From Paenibacillus sp. FSL R5-0341 (GTDB lineage Bacteria > Bacillota > Bacilli > Paenibacillales > Paenibacillaceae), in the NCBI RefSeq assembly GCF_037975235.1, contig NZ_CP150241.1, positions 2,666,001 to 2,730,000 on the forward strand: a stretch of DNA of 64,000 nucleotides, in the 5' to 3' direction. How positions within the stretch are numbered: position 1 is the stretch's first letter; each line of letters opens with the position of its first letter. A program made the position numbers and the translations under genes. The notes under the pieces were generated by a model that ran no database searches, was not told the origin of the DNA, and worked only from the letters and a program-made list of their open reading frames with translations. Below, piece by piece: positions 27,181 to 37,162 of the stretch.

Positions 27181-27232
27181 AAAAAAAGTTGTGTTGTACA
27201 CCGTAATTCCGGTGTACAGCACAACTTTTTTT
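27181..27232. terminator. Strong bidirectional terminator
   Basis: A long stem (AAAAAAAGTTGTG plus TGTACACC, against GGTGTACA plus GCACAACTTTTTTT) with one internal mismatch lies between convergent genes; the T run on each strand comes from the A or T arms. Confidence 0.9.
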
Positions 27233-27233
27233 A

Positions 27234-28373
27234 TTATGTTTTTGCAACGAAGGACGAAGTCAGATCAAGTGACGTTACGGTTTTATTTTTACCCGTTCGT
27301 TTGGCGAGATACAGACAGGCATCCACTTCCTCGAACAATTTGTCTTTACTCAGATTGGGACTGTAGCTTTTGAGGCCGATACTCACCGTAATGGAAGCTC
27401 CTTCAAGTTCCAGATGGCCCATCAGGGAAATCTTCTGACGAATCTGTTCCACCAGGGCGTAGGCTTGCTCGAAAGACTGCTCAAACATCAATAAGGCGAA
27501 CTCTTCGCCACCGTAGCGTGCTGCAATATCACTTGAGGTAATCGTCTCCTGAATGATCAGTGACACTTTCTCCAGAATGATGTCTCCAACCCGATGACCA
27601 TATGTGTCATTAATGGATTTGAAATCATCAATATCGATCAGAGCCAGATGCATACTCATACCACTGTTGGCGTACTCAAATGCTTTTTCATAATAATCCT
27701 TGAATGAGCTTTGGTTGTAGAGGTTGGTTAAACCGTCTGTTTTGGACTGTTTGGTCATAATGGCGTTTCGCACAATAAGGTCCTGCTTGGCAAGCATGCT
27801 TGCCTGAAGATCGTCCAGCACTTCGACTCCGCTGGTTACGATAACCTGTGCTACATATGTACCAAGGATTAGAAAAGCCGGAATGGATACCATGTCAAAT
27901 GAAGACAGGTACGATCGGTAATCTGGATCGAACAGAACCAGAAGATAACCCATCATCTGCATCAGAAAGACTATCCAGACTCTCTTTCTACTGAAGAACA
28001 GAACCGAAGCGAAGATGGGTAACAGACAGATCGCTAATATAATCCGAATGTCATAATTGACATGAATAATCGTCCAGGCAATAACCGTGCTGGCTATAGA
28101 CATGGTGTAAAAGGAATATGAACTGAAGCGTCGATCAACCCAACTCGCAAACAAAATGCAAGAACTGCTGATGGCTGTAGGCCAGAACAGGACATTCATC
28201 AAGAAATCTGCAGGTGCGCGATCATATTCCAGAAACAGGAAACAGCCAATCTGAATGGCGAGATGTGCCATAATGACAATCCAGTAGGCATGGAGCATTT
28301 TTTTGATCCATTTGGAATGCTTGAACTCGTATTCTGTTGGAATGTGGCTATTTTGCGTATGGAAACTCTTCAT
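27234..28373 (-). CDS. Membrane diguanylate cyclase (GGEEF)
   Basis: A 379-residue protein with about six N-terminal membrane segments (residues 25-185) that lack a recognisable ligand domain, a short helical linker, and a GGDEF domain (about 205-379). The loop is GGEEF at residues 288-292, a functional variant in many cyclases; SKTDGLTNLYNQ and LIDIDDFKSINDTYGH flank it. No RxxD inhibitory site precedes the loop. It converges on the operon holding the other cyclase. ATG at 28373 has only a weak upstream site (GCGGTGA). Confidence 0.88.
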   Translation of the reverse strand: MKSFHTQNSHIPTEYEFKHSKWIKKMLHAYWIVIMAHLAIQIGCFLFLEYDRAPADFLMNVLFWPTAISSSCILFASWVDRRFSSYSFYTMSIASTVIAWTIIHVNYDIRIILAICLLPIFASVLFFSRKRVWIVFLMQMMGYLLVLFDPDYRSYLSSFDMVSIPAFLILGTYVAQVIVTSGVEVLDDLQASMLAKQDLIVRNAIMTKQSKTDGLTNLYNQSSFKDYYEKAFEYANSGMSMHLALIDIDDFKSINDTYGHRVGDIILEKVSLIIQETITSSDIAARYGGEEFALLMFEQSFEQAYALVEQIRQKISLMGHLELEGASITVSIGLKSYSPNLSKDKLFEEVDACLYLAKRTGKNKTVTSLDLTSSFVAKT

Positions 28374-28531
28374 ATATCACCGCTGACTGCATCATAATGG
28401 TACGACAGAATTCTCTCGTATATGATGATTATAAATCACAATGAACAAAACGCAAATCATTAAATTCAAAGCATGAGAAGTAAGCTTACATTATATTACA
28501 GAGAGAACAGAAACTTTCCGAAAAGGGACAT

Positions 28532-28560
28532 ACAAATTCCGGAGGGAGCGTCATAGACTA
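28532..28560 (+). promoter_or_regulatory. Possible SigK-type mother-cell promoter
   Basis: CATAGACTA (28552-28560) fits the SigK/SigE -10 pattern CATAnnnTA, with ACA about 17 bases upstream (28532-28534) as a possible -35. Such short patterns occur by chance; the call is tentative and rests partly on the surface-protein context downstream. Confidence 0.3.
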
Positions 28561-28606
28561 ATAATAGGCTCCGTTTCATAGGATTGTTATTCTTGCTGAA
28601 GGGGAG

Positions 28607-31600
28607 GTGACTTCCATTCCTCTTGTCGTTCGTTCAACCGTCAACGCTACGGGGGCAATTACGTTTACGGGCAATACGCTGGGTCTGAGCCGTTCCGATA
28701 CGGTAGGGGTGCCTGGTACACAGGACAGCATCGGTGCGTTCACGACGACTAACGCAGACGTGCGTTTCGGAACGTATCCGCTGGGAACTACAAGTTTGTA
28801 CCAGAGCAATAGTTCCGCCGCGAGTCTTGTGCTTCCTGCAGGGAGCACGATTCTGTATGCGGAATTAATCTGGGGCGGAAGTTATATCAATGGAACTGTC
28901 AATCTGAGCGCGGCGATCAACAATCCGGTAACGTTCATCACCCCTGCAGGTTCATTCAGTGTTACACCCGACCCGGCGACCTACAATCAATTTGATCTGG
29001 GGGGCGGTGGTGCTGGCTATGTACGTTCCGCCAATGTGACTACACTTGTACAAGGCGGGGGAGCAGGTACATATATCACTGGAGCGGTGGTAGGGACTAT
29101 TGTTATTCCGGGTGATTCCACGGCCAATCATGCGGGGTGGACACTTGGGGTTATTTATCAGAATCCCAATCTCCCTTTTCGCAACATGTCTTTGCGTGCA
29201 GGCGGCGTACTGGTGCAATCTACTTCACCACCGGTAGTAACAACATTGACAGGATTCGCAACCCCCCTCTCTGGTGCACTAGGAGGTAGAGCGCTGTTCA
29301 GTGCCCAGGAGGGTGACGCGAATCGGACAGGAGATCAGGCGTTATTTGGACCCACTTCGGCGACATCAGTGGCCTTATCGGGACCGAACAATCTGGCAGC
29401 AAACTTTTTTGCCTCCCAAATCAATGGGGATACGGGAGCACTTAACACAACAGGCACGTTTGGCACACGAAATCAGACCAATGGAGCTCCAGGCTCGAAC
29501 ATTGTTGGCGGTCGTCAAGGTTGGGATATTACCAATGTGGATGTGTCTGCAAGACTGATTAACAATCAATCCTCGGCAGTACTGACGCTAACCACTTCAG
29601 GTGACGCGTACATTGTGAACGCGAATGCGATACAAGTTGATATCAATGCACCCAGGATTACAGTGGCCAAGGCTTCTGTGGCGACTGGAGCGGTCGCGGG
29701 AGACAGCGTCCTGTACACGGCAACGATTAGTAATGGGGGTACAGCCAGTGCTGCCAGTGTGGTATTGTCCGATACTCTGCCACCGGGTCTGACCTTCATT
29801 CCAGGCAGTGTCACGGTGGGAGGGGTGTCCCGTCCAACACTGGATGTGACCGCAGGCATACCACTGGGTTCATTAAATTTAAGTACTAGTATTGTCGTGA
29901 CCTATCGGGCCCTGATCGTGAATGATACCAGCATCCTTCAACTCGTCAATTCGGCAAATGCAGCATTTACCTTTCAAAGCGTTGCAGGTGGTGCAGTCAT
30001 TACAGGAGTCATTCCATCGAATAGTTCTACACTTCCTGTGTATTCACCTAACCTATCCATTGTGAAATCGGCAAATACAACAAACGCTACGGTCGGAGAT
30101 CAGGTAACGTATACACTTCAAGTCGTTAATGGAGGAAACGTTTCAGCCAACGTTACGATATCCGATAATATTCCAAGTGGCAGCACCTATGTTGCCGGAA
30201 GTTTTCGCGTAAACGGAACAGTTGTTGCAGGAGCCAATCCGGTTACAGGGGTTAATTTGGGCAGTCTTGCAGCAGGAAGCACAACGACTATAACCTTTCA
30301 AGTCCTGGTCACGAACCTGCCAACACCGCCTACGTTGGTGGATCAGGCTACAGCTCCGTATTCATTCATTTCCGCTGACGGACGGACCATAACGGGTACG
30401 GTGGTGTCCAACACACTGACGATTCCGGTAACCTTGCCGAATGTAACTGTTGTCAAAAATGCAACGGTAACAGACGTTGCAGTTGGAGAAACCTTTACCT
30501 ATTCGGTGGTCACGACGAATGGTGGCATACAAACCATTAGCAATGTCGTCCTAACGGATAGTCTTCCGGCGGGTCTTAATTTTGTGCCCGGAAGTGTGGT
30601 TGTCAGGGGTGTCAGTGTACCAGCAGCTAATCCAGCCAGTGGCATAGCCCTAGGTACATTGACGGCAGGAAGCTCCGCAACCGTGACATTTCAGGTTAAT
30701 GTGCAGTCTTTGCCGGGTACCGGTTCGTTCGTCAATCGAGCGGTCGTATCTTATAGTTCAGGCACGTTTACAGGGATCTCCAACTCAAACTCCATCACAA
30801 CGCCTGTATACCAGCCTGTGATTACAATCAATAAGTCGGCGAATCAGACTAATGCCACATTGGGAGATCAGCTTGCGTATACACTGCTCGTGACGAATAG
30901 CGGGAATATTGCAGCACAGGTGAACGTGACCGATACGATCCCGGCAGGTCTCACGTTCATTCCCGATTCGGTAACGGTGAATGGTACAGCACGTCCAGGT
31001 GTCAGTCCTTTAACCGGAATCACGCTGGGGAGCCTCCTGCCTGGAGGGAGTGCCACGGTGGTATTTCGCACGTCACTGACGACGCTCCCATCCCCGCCAA
31101 CATTGGAGAATCAGGGAACTGGAAATTACACGTACCAGCTCCCGAGTGGACGTAATCTGTCAGGAAGTAGCCTGTCCAATATCGTTCGCATACCCGCTTC
31201 AGCTCCCAACATATCCATTGCCAAAACAGTTAATACAGCAGACGCCACTGTAGGGGATGTGCTCACCTATACGGTTGTAACCACCAATTCTGGCAGCGGG
31301 GCAGTTCAGAACCTGGTTCTCTCAGATACGCCTTCTGCTGGTTCAGAGTTTGTATCCGGGAGTGTCACCATTAATGGTGCCGCGGCAAGAAATGCAAGCC
31401 CGGTTTCGGGTATTGCTCTGGGGACGTTGAACAGCTCCAGCAGTATAACCGTGACCTACCAGACAAGAGTGACCTCCATTCCTGCTACAGGTTCGGTCAG
31501 CAACCGTGCAAGTACAGCTTTTACGTCAGGCAGTTTTAATGGTGTTTCCTCATCGGTGACAGTGAATACGCCGATTTTTCAACCTGTCATTCAAGTGGTG

Positions 31601-34600
31601 AAATCGGCCAGTACAACGAGTCTGACCGTGGGAGATACCTTTAATTACACCATCCAGATTACGAATACGGGCAATATTGCAGCGACGGTTACGTTAACAG
31701 ATCCGGTTCCTGCCGGAGCCATATTCAATACCAACAGTGTCATCATTAATGGCTCGCCTGTACCTGGTGTCAGCCCAAACTCTGGAATCAGTCTGGGAGC
31801 ACTCGCCGCGGGCGCAACCGCGACAGTCACTTTCCTTGCAACGGTCACTAGCCTGCCAGATGCAAGACAGCTGATTAATCAGGCTATTGCATCCTATAGC
31901 TACGCTCTTCCGAGCGGAAGGAATATTTCAGGTTTTGTTTCATCAAATACAATCACCATTCCCGTATCCCTGCCGAATGTAAGTATTGTAAACAGTGATA
32001 ACCTAGATTACGCCGTATCTGGAGATGTCGTTCGATACACTTCAGTCATTCGTAACAACGGAACAGTAGCAGTGAGCAACGTGGTGTACGCGAACCCGCT
32101 TCCTTCGAACACCCCATTTATACCCGGAAGTGTCATTGTGAACGGGACGTCATTCCCGCTCTCCAATCCGACCGCCGGCATTCCAATCGGTACATTGGCC
32201 CCAGGGGCTGAGGTAACCGTAACTTTTGAGGTGAGGATAACTATGCCGATCCCTTCGCAGATTAACAATCAGTCGACGGTCAGCTTCACATCCGGTTCAT
32301 TTTCGGGGTCATCATCGTCCAATACCACACAGACTCCGGTCATACAGCCACAGATTTCACTTGTCAAAACGGCGAATACAGCTAATGCAACCGTAGGTGA
32401 TACGGTGGTATATACCGTGACTGTCAGTAATGCCGGTAACCTGGAGGCCAATGTAACGGTGACCGATACCATTCCGGCTGCAACCACGATTGTGCCGAAC
32501 AGCGTGGTGGTATCCGGTGTGCCACAGCCGGGAGCAACACCAGCAGCAGGTATTCCGGTCGGTATTGTAGCAGCGGGAGCGACAGCTGTAGTCACGTTTG
32601 CGGTGGTTGTGAATTCACTTCCATCGCCTCAGCAGCTCAGCAATTTTGCAACGTCATCCTTTACATTTACACCTCCTGATGGAAGGACGTTAACAGGAAC
32701 AGCCACTTCAAATACACTGACATTTCCCGTTTCTTCTCCCAACGTTGCTGTTGTCAAAAGCACTTCATCAACTGCTGCTGCCGTGGGTGATACAGTCAGT
32801 TATTCCATTCTGATTACGAACAGCGGTATTGCGCCGGTAAGTAATATTCAATTTTCCGATCCGATTCCTGCCGGAGCCATTTTCAACACAGGCAGTGTTA
32901 CCGTGAATGGGGTGGCCCAACCCGGTTCCAATCCGGCAGGGGGGATATCACTTGCTACATTGGGACCTGGAGCATCCGTGACCGTGACATTCAGTGTAAG
33001 GGTCAATGAGATTCCACCGGGGGGGCAGTTGAGCAACCGTTCCACAGTCAGTTTTACCTCTGGAGCGTTCTCAAGCACGACGTTTTCCAATACAGTGGTC
33101 ACTCCGGTGTACCAACCGATTCTTACAGCTCAAAAGACAGCAAGCACACAAAATGCCACTGTCGGGGACACCGTTAGCTATACGATAAACGTGAGTAACC
33201 AGGGGAACTACGGAGCCCAAATCAATCTGACGGATAACTTGCCAGCGGGTACCATTCTTGTTCCGAACAGTGTCATTGTGAACGGTCAACCGTTACCAGC
33301 TGCAAGTCCGGCAACGGGCATTCCCGCAGGCAATGTGGCTGCCGGGGCAACAACCACGATTACGTTTTCCGTAGTTATTGATACGTTACCAACCCCCCAG
33401 CAGCTCGTGAATCAGGCTTCGGTTGCGTTATCCTTTACATTGCCAGACGGGCGGAATATTACAGGGACCGTATTGTCCAATGTGCTTACGATTTCGGTTT
33501 CAGCACCAGATGTGGACGTAGTCAAATCCACGACATCAACTGCTGTTTCCGTCGGGGACATCGTAACCTACAGCATCGCCGTAACCAATAACGGAATTGC
33601 GAGTGTTAGCAATGTGATTTTCACAGATGCGGTGCCGGCAAGTACAATTCTTACCGCAGGCAGTGTATATGTTGATGGTGTTCTTCGCCCAGGTGCGAAC
33701 CCCTCAACTGGAATAACGCTTGGTTCCATTGCACCGGGCATAACCGTCACGGTTGTGTTTAGTGTGCAGATCACATCTCTTCCGGCAAGTGCAGTCTTGA
33801 ACAACCAGTCAACCGTGAGTTTCACATCCGGTGCATTCTCTGCTACCACATTCTCCAATACCATTACAACACCGGTGTACCAACCCATTCTGGCAGCAGT
33901 CAAAACAGGTGATCAGGCCATTGCAACTGTGGGAGATACGGTGGTATACAGTATTGCCATTACCAATACCGGGAACTATGGAGCATCTGTCACGTTAACG
34001 GATACCATCCCGGCTGGAACGGAGCTTGTACCGAATAGTGTCATTATTAATGGCGCTTCAGCACCTGGTGCTGATCCAGCTTCGGGTATCCCATTGGGTG
34101 TTGTATCCACAACAACTACGGTTCTGTTCTCCGTTGTGATCGTGACGCTGCCTCTGAGCCAGTCCATAACCAATCAGGCTTCAGCTACCTTCTCCTACAC
34201 ATTGCCTGATGGAAGAACATTGGGAGGCAGCATTACGTCGAACGCACTCAACATTCAAGTATCTGCTCCAAATGTCAGCGTAGTGAAGACTACTCCAGTC
34301 ATTGATGCTGTGGTAGGGGATACGATCGTATATGAGATGGTTGTGAGCAATAACGGAATTGACCCTGTCAACAACATTGTGATCACCGATCCGATTAGCC
34401 CAGCCACTACATTTGTTACAGGCAGTGTTCTGGTGGACGGCGTCCCGCGTGCCTTAGCTAATCCGGCGCTCGGTATTGCTCTTGGTACGCTGGCACCGGG
34501 AGCATCTGTAGCCGTTTCGTACGCGGTTCGGGTCAATTCACTTCCAACGCCACCTCAAGTGAGCAGTCAGTCTTCCGTAAGCTTCACGTCTGGCGTTTTC

Positions 34601-35320
34601 TCGGGAGCGGCCTATTCCAATACAGTTATCACACCGATCTATCAGCCGATACTGGCATTAACGAAAACAGCCAGCACCTCCAATGCAACGATCGGTGATA
34701 CCATCATTTATTCCTTTACCATTAACAACAGTGGAAATCTCGGAGCCAACTTGACCTTAACGGACAATATACCGGATGGCGCCGTACTGCTCCCCAACAG
34801 TGTTCTGATCAATGGTGTTCCACAACCCGGAGCCAACCCGGAATCAGGGATTGTGGTTGGTACGATACCGCCTGGGGGATCGGTGAACGTGACGGTTACG
34901 CTTGAAGTTACGGTGGATTCGTTGCCACAGAACCAGCAGTTGATCAATCAGGCCACTGCTAACTATACCTATAGTCCGCCAGATGGCCGTCTGTTGACTG
35001 GAACCGTATCTTCCAACGTGCTGGTGATCCCTGTATCTGCACCTAATGTTGTTGTTGTCAAAAGCACAAGTGCCATTGATGCTGTAGTTGGCGATGTAAT
35101 CACCTATACGGTTGTCGTAACCAATAGCGGCATTGAAGTGGTAAATAATGTTGTCATGGTTGACCCTGTGCCGGTAGGCACGGTATTTGTAACCGGAAGT
35201 GTAACCGTGGATGGCGTGGCAAGACCTACCGGTAATCCGAATACAGGAATAACGCTCGGTTCCATTGCTGCTGGTGCTTCGGTGACCGTTACATTCCGAG
35301 TAGAGGTCGTTGTGTTATGA
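28607..35320 (+). CDS. Giant DUF11-repeat surface protein, N-terminal part
   Basis: A 2237-residue protein. Residues about 1-345 are a unique beta-rich N-terminal domain (SGSD-like turns, LIWGGSYINGTVNL, GWDITNVDV). Then come 15 DUF11 (TIGR01451-type) units of about 128 residues, each opening with a strand like VKSxxxTxATVGDxVxYT and ending in SNTxTxPV. Units alternate between two classes: one ending in a (P)DGRxLTG block and one ending in a SFTSGxFS block. There is no signal peptide, LPXTG or SLH motif. The frame opens with GTG at 28607 inside the Shine-Dalgarno sequence GGGGAGGTGA; ATT at 28616, five bases after that site, is a likelier start. The last unit is cut off by TGA in mid-fold; the next gene continues it. 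Confidence 0.85.
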   Translation: MTSIPLVVRSTVNATGAITFTGNTLGLSRSDTVGVPGTQDSIGAFTTTNADVRFGTYPLGTTSLYQSNSSAASLVLPAGSTILYAELIWGGSYINGTVNLSAAINNPVTFITPAGSFSVTPDPATYNQFDLGGGGAGYVRSANVTTLVQGGGAGTYITGAVVGTIVIPGDSTANHAGWTLGVIYQNPNLPFRNMSLRAGGVLVQSTSPPVVTTLTGFATPLSGALGGRALFSAQEGDANRTGDQALFGPTSATSVALSGPNNLAANFFASQINGDTGALNTTGTFGTRNQTNGAPGSNIVGGRQGWDITNVDVSARLINNQSSAVLTLTTSGDAYIVNANAIQVDINAPRITVAKASVATGAVAGDSVLYTATISNGGTASAASVVLSDTLPPGLTFIPGSVTVGGVSRPTLDVTAGIPLGSLNLSTSIVVTYRALIVNDTSILQLVNSANAAFTFQSVAGGAVITGVIPSNSSTLPVYSPNLSIVKSANTTNATVGDQVTYTLQVVNGGNVSANVTISDNIPSGSTYVAGSFRVNGTVVAGANPVTGVNLGSLAAGSTTTITFQVLVTNLPTPPTLVDQATAPYSFISADGRTITGTVVSNTLTIPVTLPNVTVVKNATVTDVAVGETFTYSVVTTNGGIQTISNVVLTDSLPAGLNFVPGSVVVRGVSVPAANPASGIALGTLTAGSSATVTFQVNVQSLPGTGSFVNRAVVSYSSGTFTGISNSNSITTPVYQPVITINKSANQTNATLGDQLAYTLLVTNSGNIAAQVNVTDTIPAGLTFIPDSVTVNGTARPGVSPLTGITLGSLLPGGSATVVFRTSLTTLPSPPTLENQGTGNYTYQLPSGRNLSGSSLSNIVRIPASAPNISIAKTVNTADATVGDVLTYTVVTTNSGSGAVQNLVLSDTPSAGSEFVSGSVTINGAAARNASPVSGIALGTLNSSSSITVTYQTRVTSIPATGSVSNRASTAFTSGSFNGVSSSVTVNTPIFQPVIQVVKSASTTSLTVGDTFNYTIQITNTGNIAATVTLTDPVPAGAIFNTNSVIINGSPVPGVSPNSGISLGALAAGATATVTFLATVTSLPDARQLINQAIASYSYALPSGRNISGFVSSNTITIPVSLPNVSIVNSDNLDYAVSGDVVRYTSVIRNNGTVAVSNVVYANPLPSNTPFIPGSVIVNGTSFPLSNPTAGIPIGTLAPGAEVTVTFEVRITMPIPSQINNQSTVSFTSGSFSGSSSSNTTQTPVIQPQISLVKTANTANATVGDTVVYTVTVSNAGNLEANVTVTDTIPAATTIVPNSVVVSGVPQPGATPAAGIPVGIVAAGATAVVTFAVVVNSLPSPQQLSNFATSSFTFTPPDGRTLTGTATSNTLTFPVSSPNVAVVKSTSSTAAAVGDTVSYSILITNSGIAPVSNIQFSDPIPAGAIFNTGSVTVNGVAQPGSNPAGGISLATLGPGASVTVTFSVRVNEIPPGGQLSNRSTVSFTSGAFSSTTFSNTVVTPVYQPILTAQKTASTQNATVGDTVSYTINVSNQGNYGAQINLTDNLPAGTILVPNSVIVNGQPLPAASPATGIPAGNVAAGATTTITFSVVIDTLPTPQQLVNQASVALSFTLPDGRNITGTVLSNVLTISVSAPDVDVVKSTTSTAVSVGDIVTYSIAVTNNGIASVSNVIFTDAVPASTILTAGSVYVDGVLRPGANPSTGITLGSIAPGITVTVVFSVQITSLPASAVLNNQSTVSFTSGAFSATTFSNTITTPVYQPILAAVKTGDQAIATVGDTVVYSIAITNTGNYGASVTLTDTIPAGTELVPNSVIINGASAPGADPASGIPLGVVSTTTTVLFSVVIVTLPLSQSITNQASATFSYTLPDGRTLGGSITSNALNIQVSAPNVSVVKTTPVIDAVVGDTIVYEMVVSNNGIDPVNNIVITDPISPATTFVTGSVLVDGVPRALANPALGIALGTLAPGASVAVSYAVRVNSLPTPPQVSSQSSVSFTSGVFSGAAYSNTVITPIYQPILALTKTASTSNATIGDTIIYSFTINNSGNLGANLTLTDNIPDGAVLLPNSVLINGVPQPGANPESGIVVGTIPPGGSVNVTVTLEVTVDSLPQNQQLINQATANYTYSPPDGRLLTGTVSSNVLVIPVSAPNVVVVKSTSAIDAVVGDVITYTVVVTNSGIEVVNNVVMVDPVPVGTVFVTGSVTVDGVARPTGNPNTGITLGSIAAGASVTVTFRVEVVVL

Positions 35321-37008
35321 GTCCCAATTCCGGTCCGTTGTCCCACTGGCTTCAGAATCAGTCGTTGGTTCGATTCAGCTCGGGTACGACTGAACTGGAA
35401 CAGGTGGCGTATTCCAATACAGTCATTACTCCATGGGTCGGGCCCAGGCTGGAAGTGAAAAAGCAATGTAATGTAGCTGTGGCTACACTCGGGCAGTCCC
35501 TGACCTACCTGATTGAGATTGTTAACACAGGCAATTGTACAGCTACTGTTCATGTCGTGGATTCTTTATCTGCCGAAACATCTCTTCTTCCCAATAGTGT
35601 ATTACGTGATGGAATTCCACTACCCGGTGCTTCACCGGAGCATGGGCTGCCTCCAGCAGAGATCGCGCCAGGAGCAACGCTGAGATATCATTTTCAAGTC
35701 GTGGTGTTGCGGATACCCACTGGCTTCAAGCTGCTCAATCAAGCTCAGGTTAACTATGAGTTTGGGACATCCGAGGGCAGGACGGTCAGAGGTGTGGAGA
35801 GATCCAACACGGTGGAGGTGAGTATGGTCTCGTCCCGCCTTGAGGTCAGCCTTCAAGCCGAGCGGGGCCAGACTTTCTCAGGAGACATTGTTATGTACAC
35901 CGTCATCGTGAGCAATCCGGGTTTTATTATAGCTACGGGTGCTCAGGTAACGATTGCTTTGCCTCAAGGTGTTGTTTTTATTCCTGCCAGTGTGATTGTG
36001 AATGAAATGTTCGCGCCTCAAGTCACGCCCGATACCGGAATAGAGCTTGGGGAGATTGAGCCTGGAAGTTCCGTTCGGATACAATACCGTGTTCAGGTCG
36101 TGGGGAGAAGCGATACGAACGGAATATCAAGCGTAGCTGTACTAACGTATATCTCGGCAGGTCAGCAGGAAACGGTCTACTCCAATGAAGTTACCTTGGA
36201 AGTGATACAGCCCCAGATCTCTGTGGTCAAAAGTGTACTCCCGGTAACGGCCACATGGGGGGATACCGTCCGATATAATATTACCGTCTCCAATGCAAGC
36301 AGCTATGCGGTGGATGGCACCCTGATGGATGTATTGCCATCAGGTATGACATTTGTCGATGGCAGTCTGGGCTGGAATGGGGTTAAACGTCCCGGAACCA
36401 ATCTGGCCAAAGGGCTTAATCTGGGGACGTTGACTGCCAGATCTGTTCTGAATATTCAGTTCGAGGGCAAACTTGCAGAACGTGGTGAACTGATCCCTGA
36501 TCAATACAGATATGTGAATCATGCCAGCCTGATGTATACATTTCGCTTGCCGGATTCACGGTCAGTGCAGCGGATGATTACATCCAATGAAGCTGTCGTC
36601 GAGTTGAAAACGCCGATAATCCAGGCTTATGTTCAAGTGGCGCCTACACTCGTTGAGCAGGGAGGCACAGTCACGTTCGAGGTGCGTGTGGTGAATACGG
36701 GCAATCTGCCAGCACGCGTACAATTGGGGGGCATTTTACCTGAGGGGGCTAAATGGCTTGGGCAAGCTGCGGGCCAGATCCAATGGAGCATTCCGGAATA
36801 TTCCACGCCAAGGGTTCTGCATGTGGGGGAAATTGAGCCCGGAACGGAAAGGAACATCTCTTATGTAGCGCAGTTATCTTCAGAACAGACAGGTACGCTG
36901 CAAGGAACCCTGACCGTCATGTACACGTATGAATGGAATGGACAAAAACGTGCAGGAGAATCCCGATCGAATGAGTACAGCATCATTGTGGAGTATGGTG
37001 AAGAATAG
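35317..37008 (+). CDS. DUF11-repeat protein, C-terminal continuation
   Basis: A 563-residue continuation of the repeat array in the -1 frame. Its ATG overlaps the previous stop as ATGA. The first ~35 residues complete the interrupted 15th unit (SFTSG-like VRFSSGTTELEQ, then YSNTVITP), followed by four more units (starting LEVKKQCN, LEVSLQAE, ISVVKSVL and IQAYVQVA) that are more divergent, as is usual at the ends of such arrays. No sorting signal is seen at the C-terminus. The two frames may be one gene broken by a one-base indel, or two polypeptides coupled by the stop-start overlap. There is no good Shine-Dalgarno sequence of its own before the ATG. Confidence 0.8.
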   Translation: MSPNSGPLSHWLQNQSLVRFSSGTTELEQVAYSNTVITPWVGPRLEVKKQCNVAVATLGQSLTYLIEIVNTGNCTATVHVVDSLSAETSLLPNSVLRDGIPLPGASPEHGLPPAEIAPGATLRYHFQVVVLRIPTGFKLLNQAQVNYEFGTSEGRTVRGVERSNTVEVSMVSSRLEVSLQAERGQTFSGDIVMYTVIVSNPGFIIATGAQVTIALPQGVVFIPASVIVNEMFAPQVTPDTGIELGEIEPGSSVRIQYRVQVVGRSDTNGISSVAVLTYISAGQQETVYSNEVTLEVIQPQISVVKSVLPVTATWGDTVRYNITVSNASSYAVDGTLMDVLPSGMTFVDGSLGWNGVKRPGTNLAKGLNLGTLTARSVLNIQFEGKLAERGELIPDQYRYVNHASLMYTFRLPDSRSVQRMITSNEAVVELKTPIIQAYVQVAPTLVEQGGTVTFEVRVVNTGNLPARVQLGGILPEGAKWLGQAAGQIQWSIPEYSTPRVLHVGEIEPGTERNISYVAQLSSEQTGTLQGTLTVMYTYEWNGQKRAGESRSNEYSIIVEYGEE

Positions 37009-37069
37009 GGGGGAACACGGTTAACGGTAACTTGCCTGAGGAATTTGCTCAATCTTGTGTGCCATGACA

Positions 37070-37097
37070 TTACACAGACGTAAATGAATGGTATACT
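37070..37097 (+). promoter_or_regulatory. Probable SigA promoter of the YolD-like gene
   Basis: TTACAC (37070-37075), 16 bases, TATACT (37092-37097), about 65 bases before the TTG start at 37163. Confidence 0.45.
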
Positions 37098-37162
37098 AAT
37101 TGAATATGAACTCGGCAATCAACCCGTGGAATCGGGACGTCGGAGTAGAGGAGGCAGCCACA

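Noticed and set aside
29566..35000. Series of antisense open frames inside the DUF11 gene (for example 32269-32595 and 33568-33903)
   Set aside because: They recur with the repeat period and translate into the same low-complexity Val/Thr/Pro pattern, so they are shadows of the repeated, T-poor coding strand.
35290..35330. Programmed -1 frameshift at the DUF11 split
   Set aside because: No X-XXY-YYZ heptamer or downstream pseudoknot is evident next to the stop; indel or ATGA coupling is simpler.
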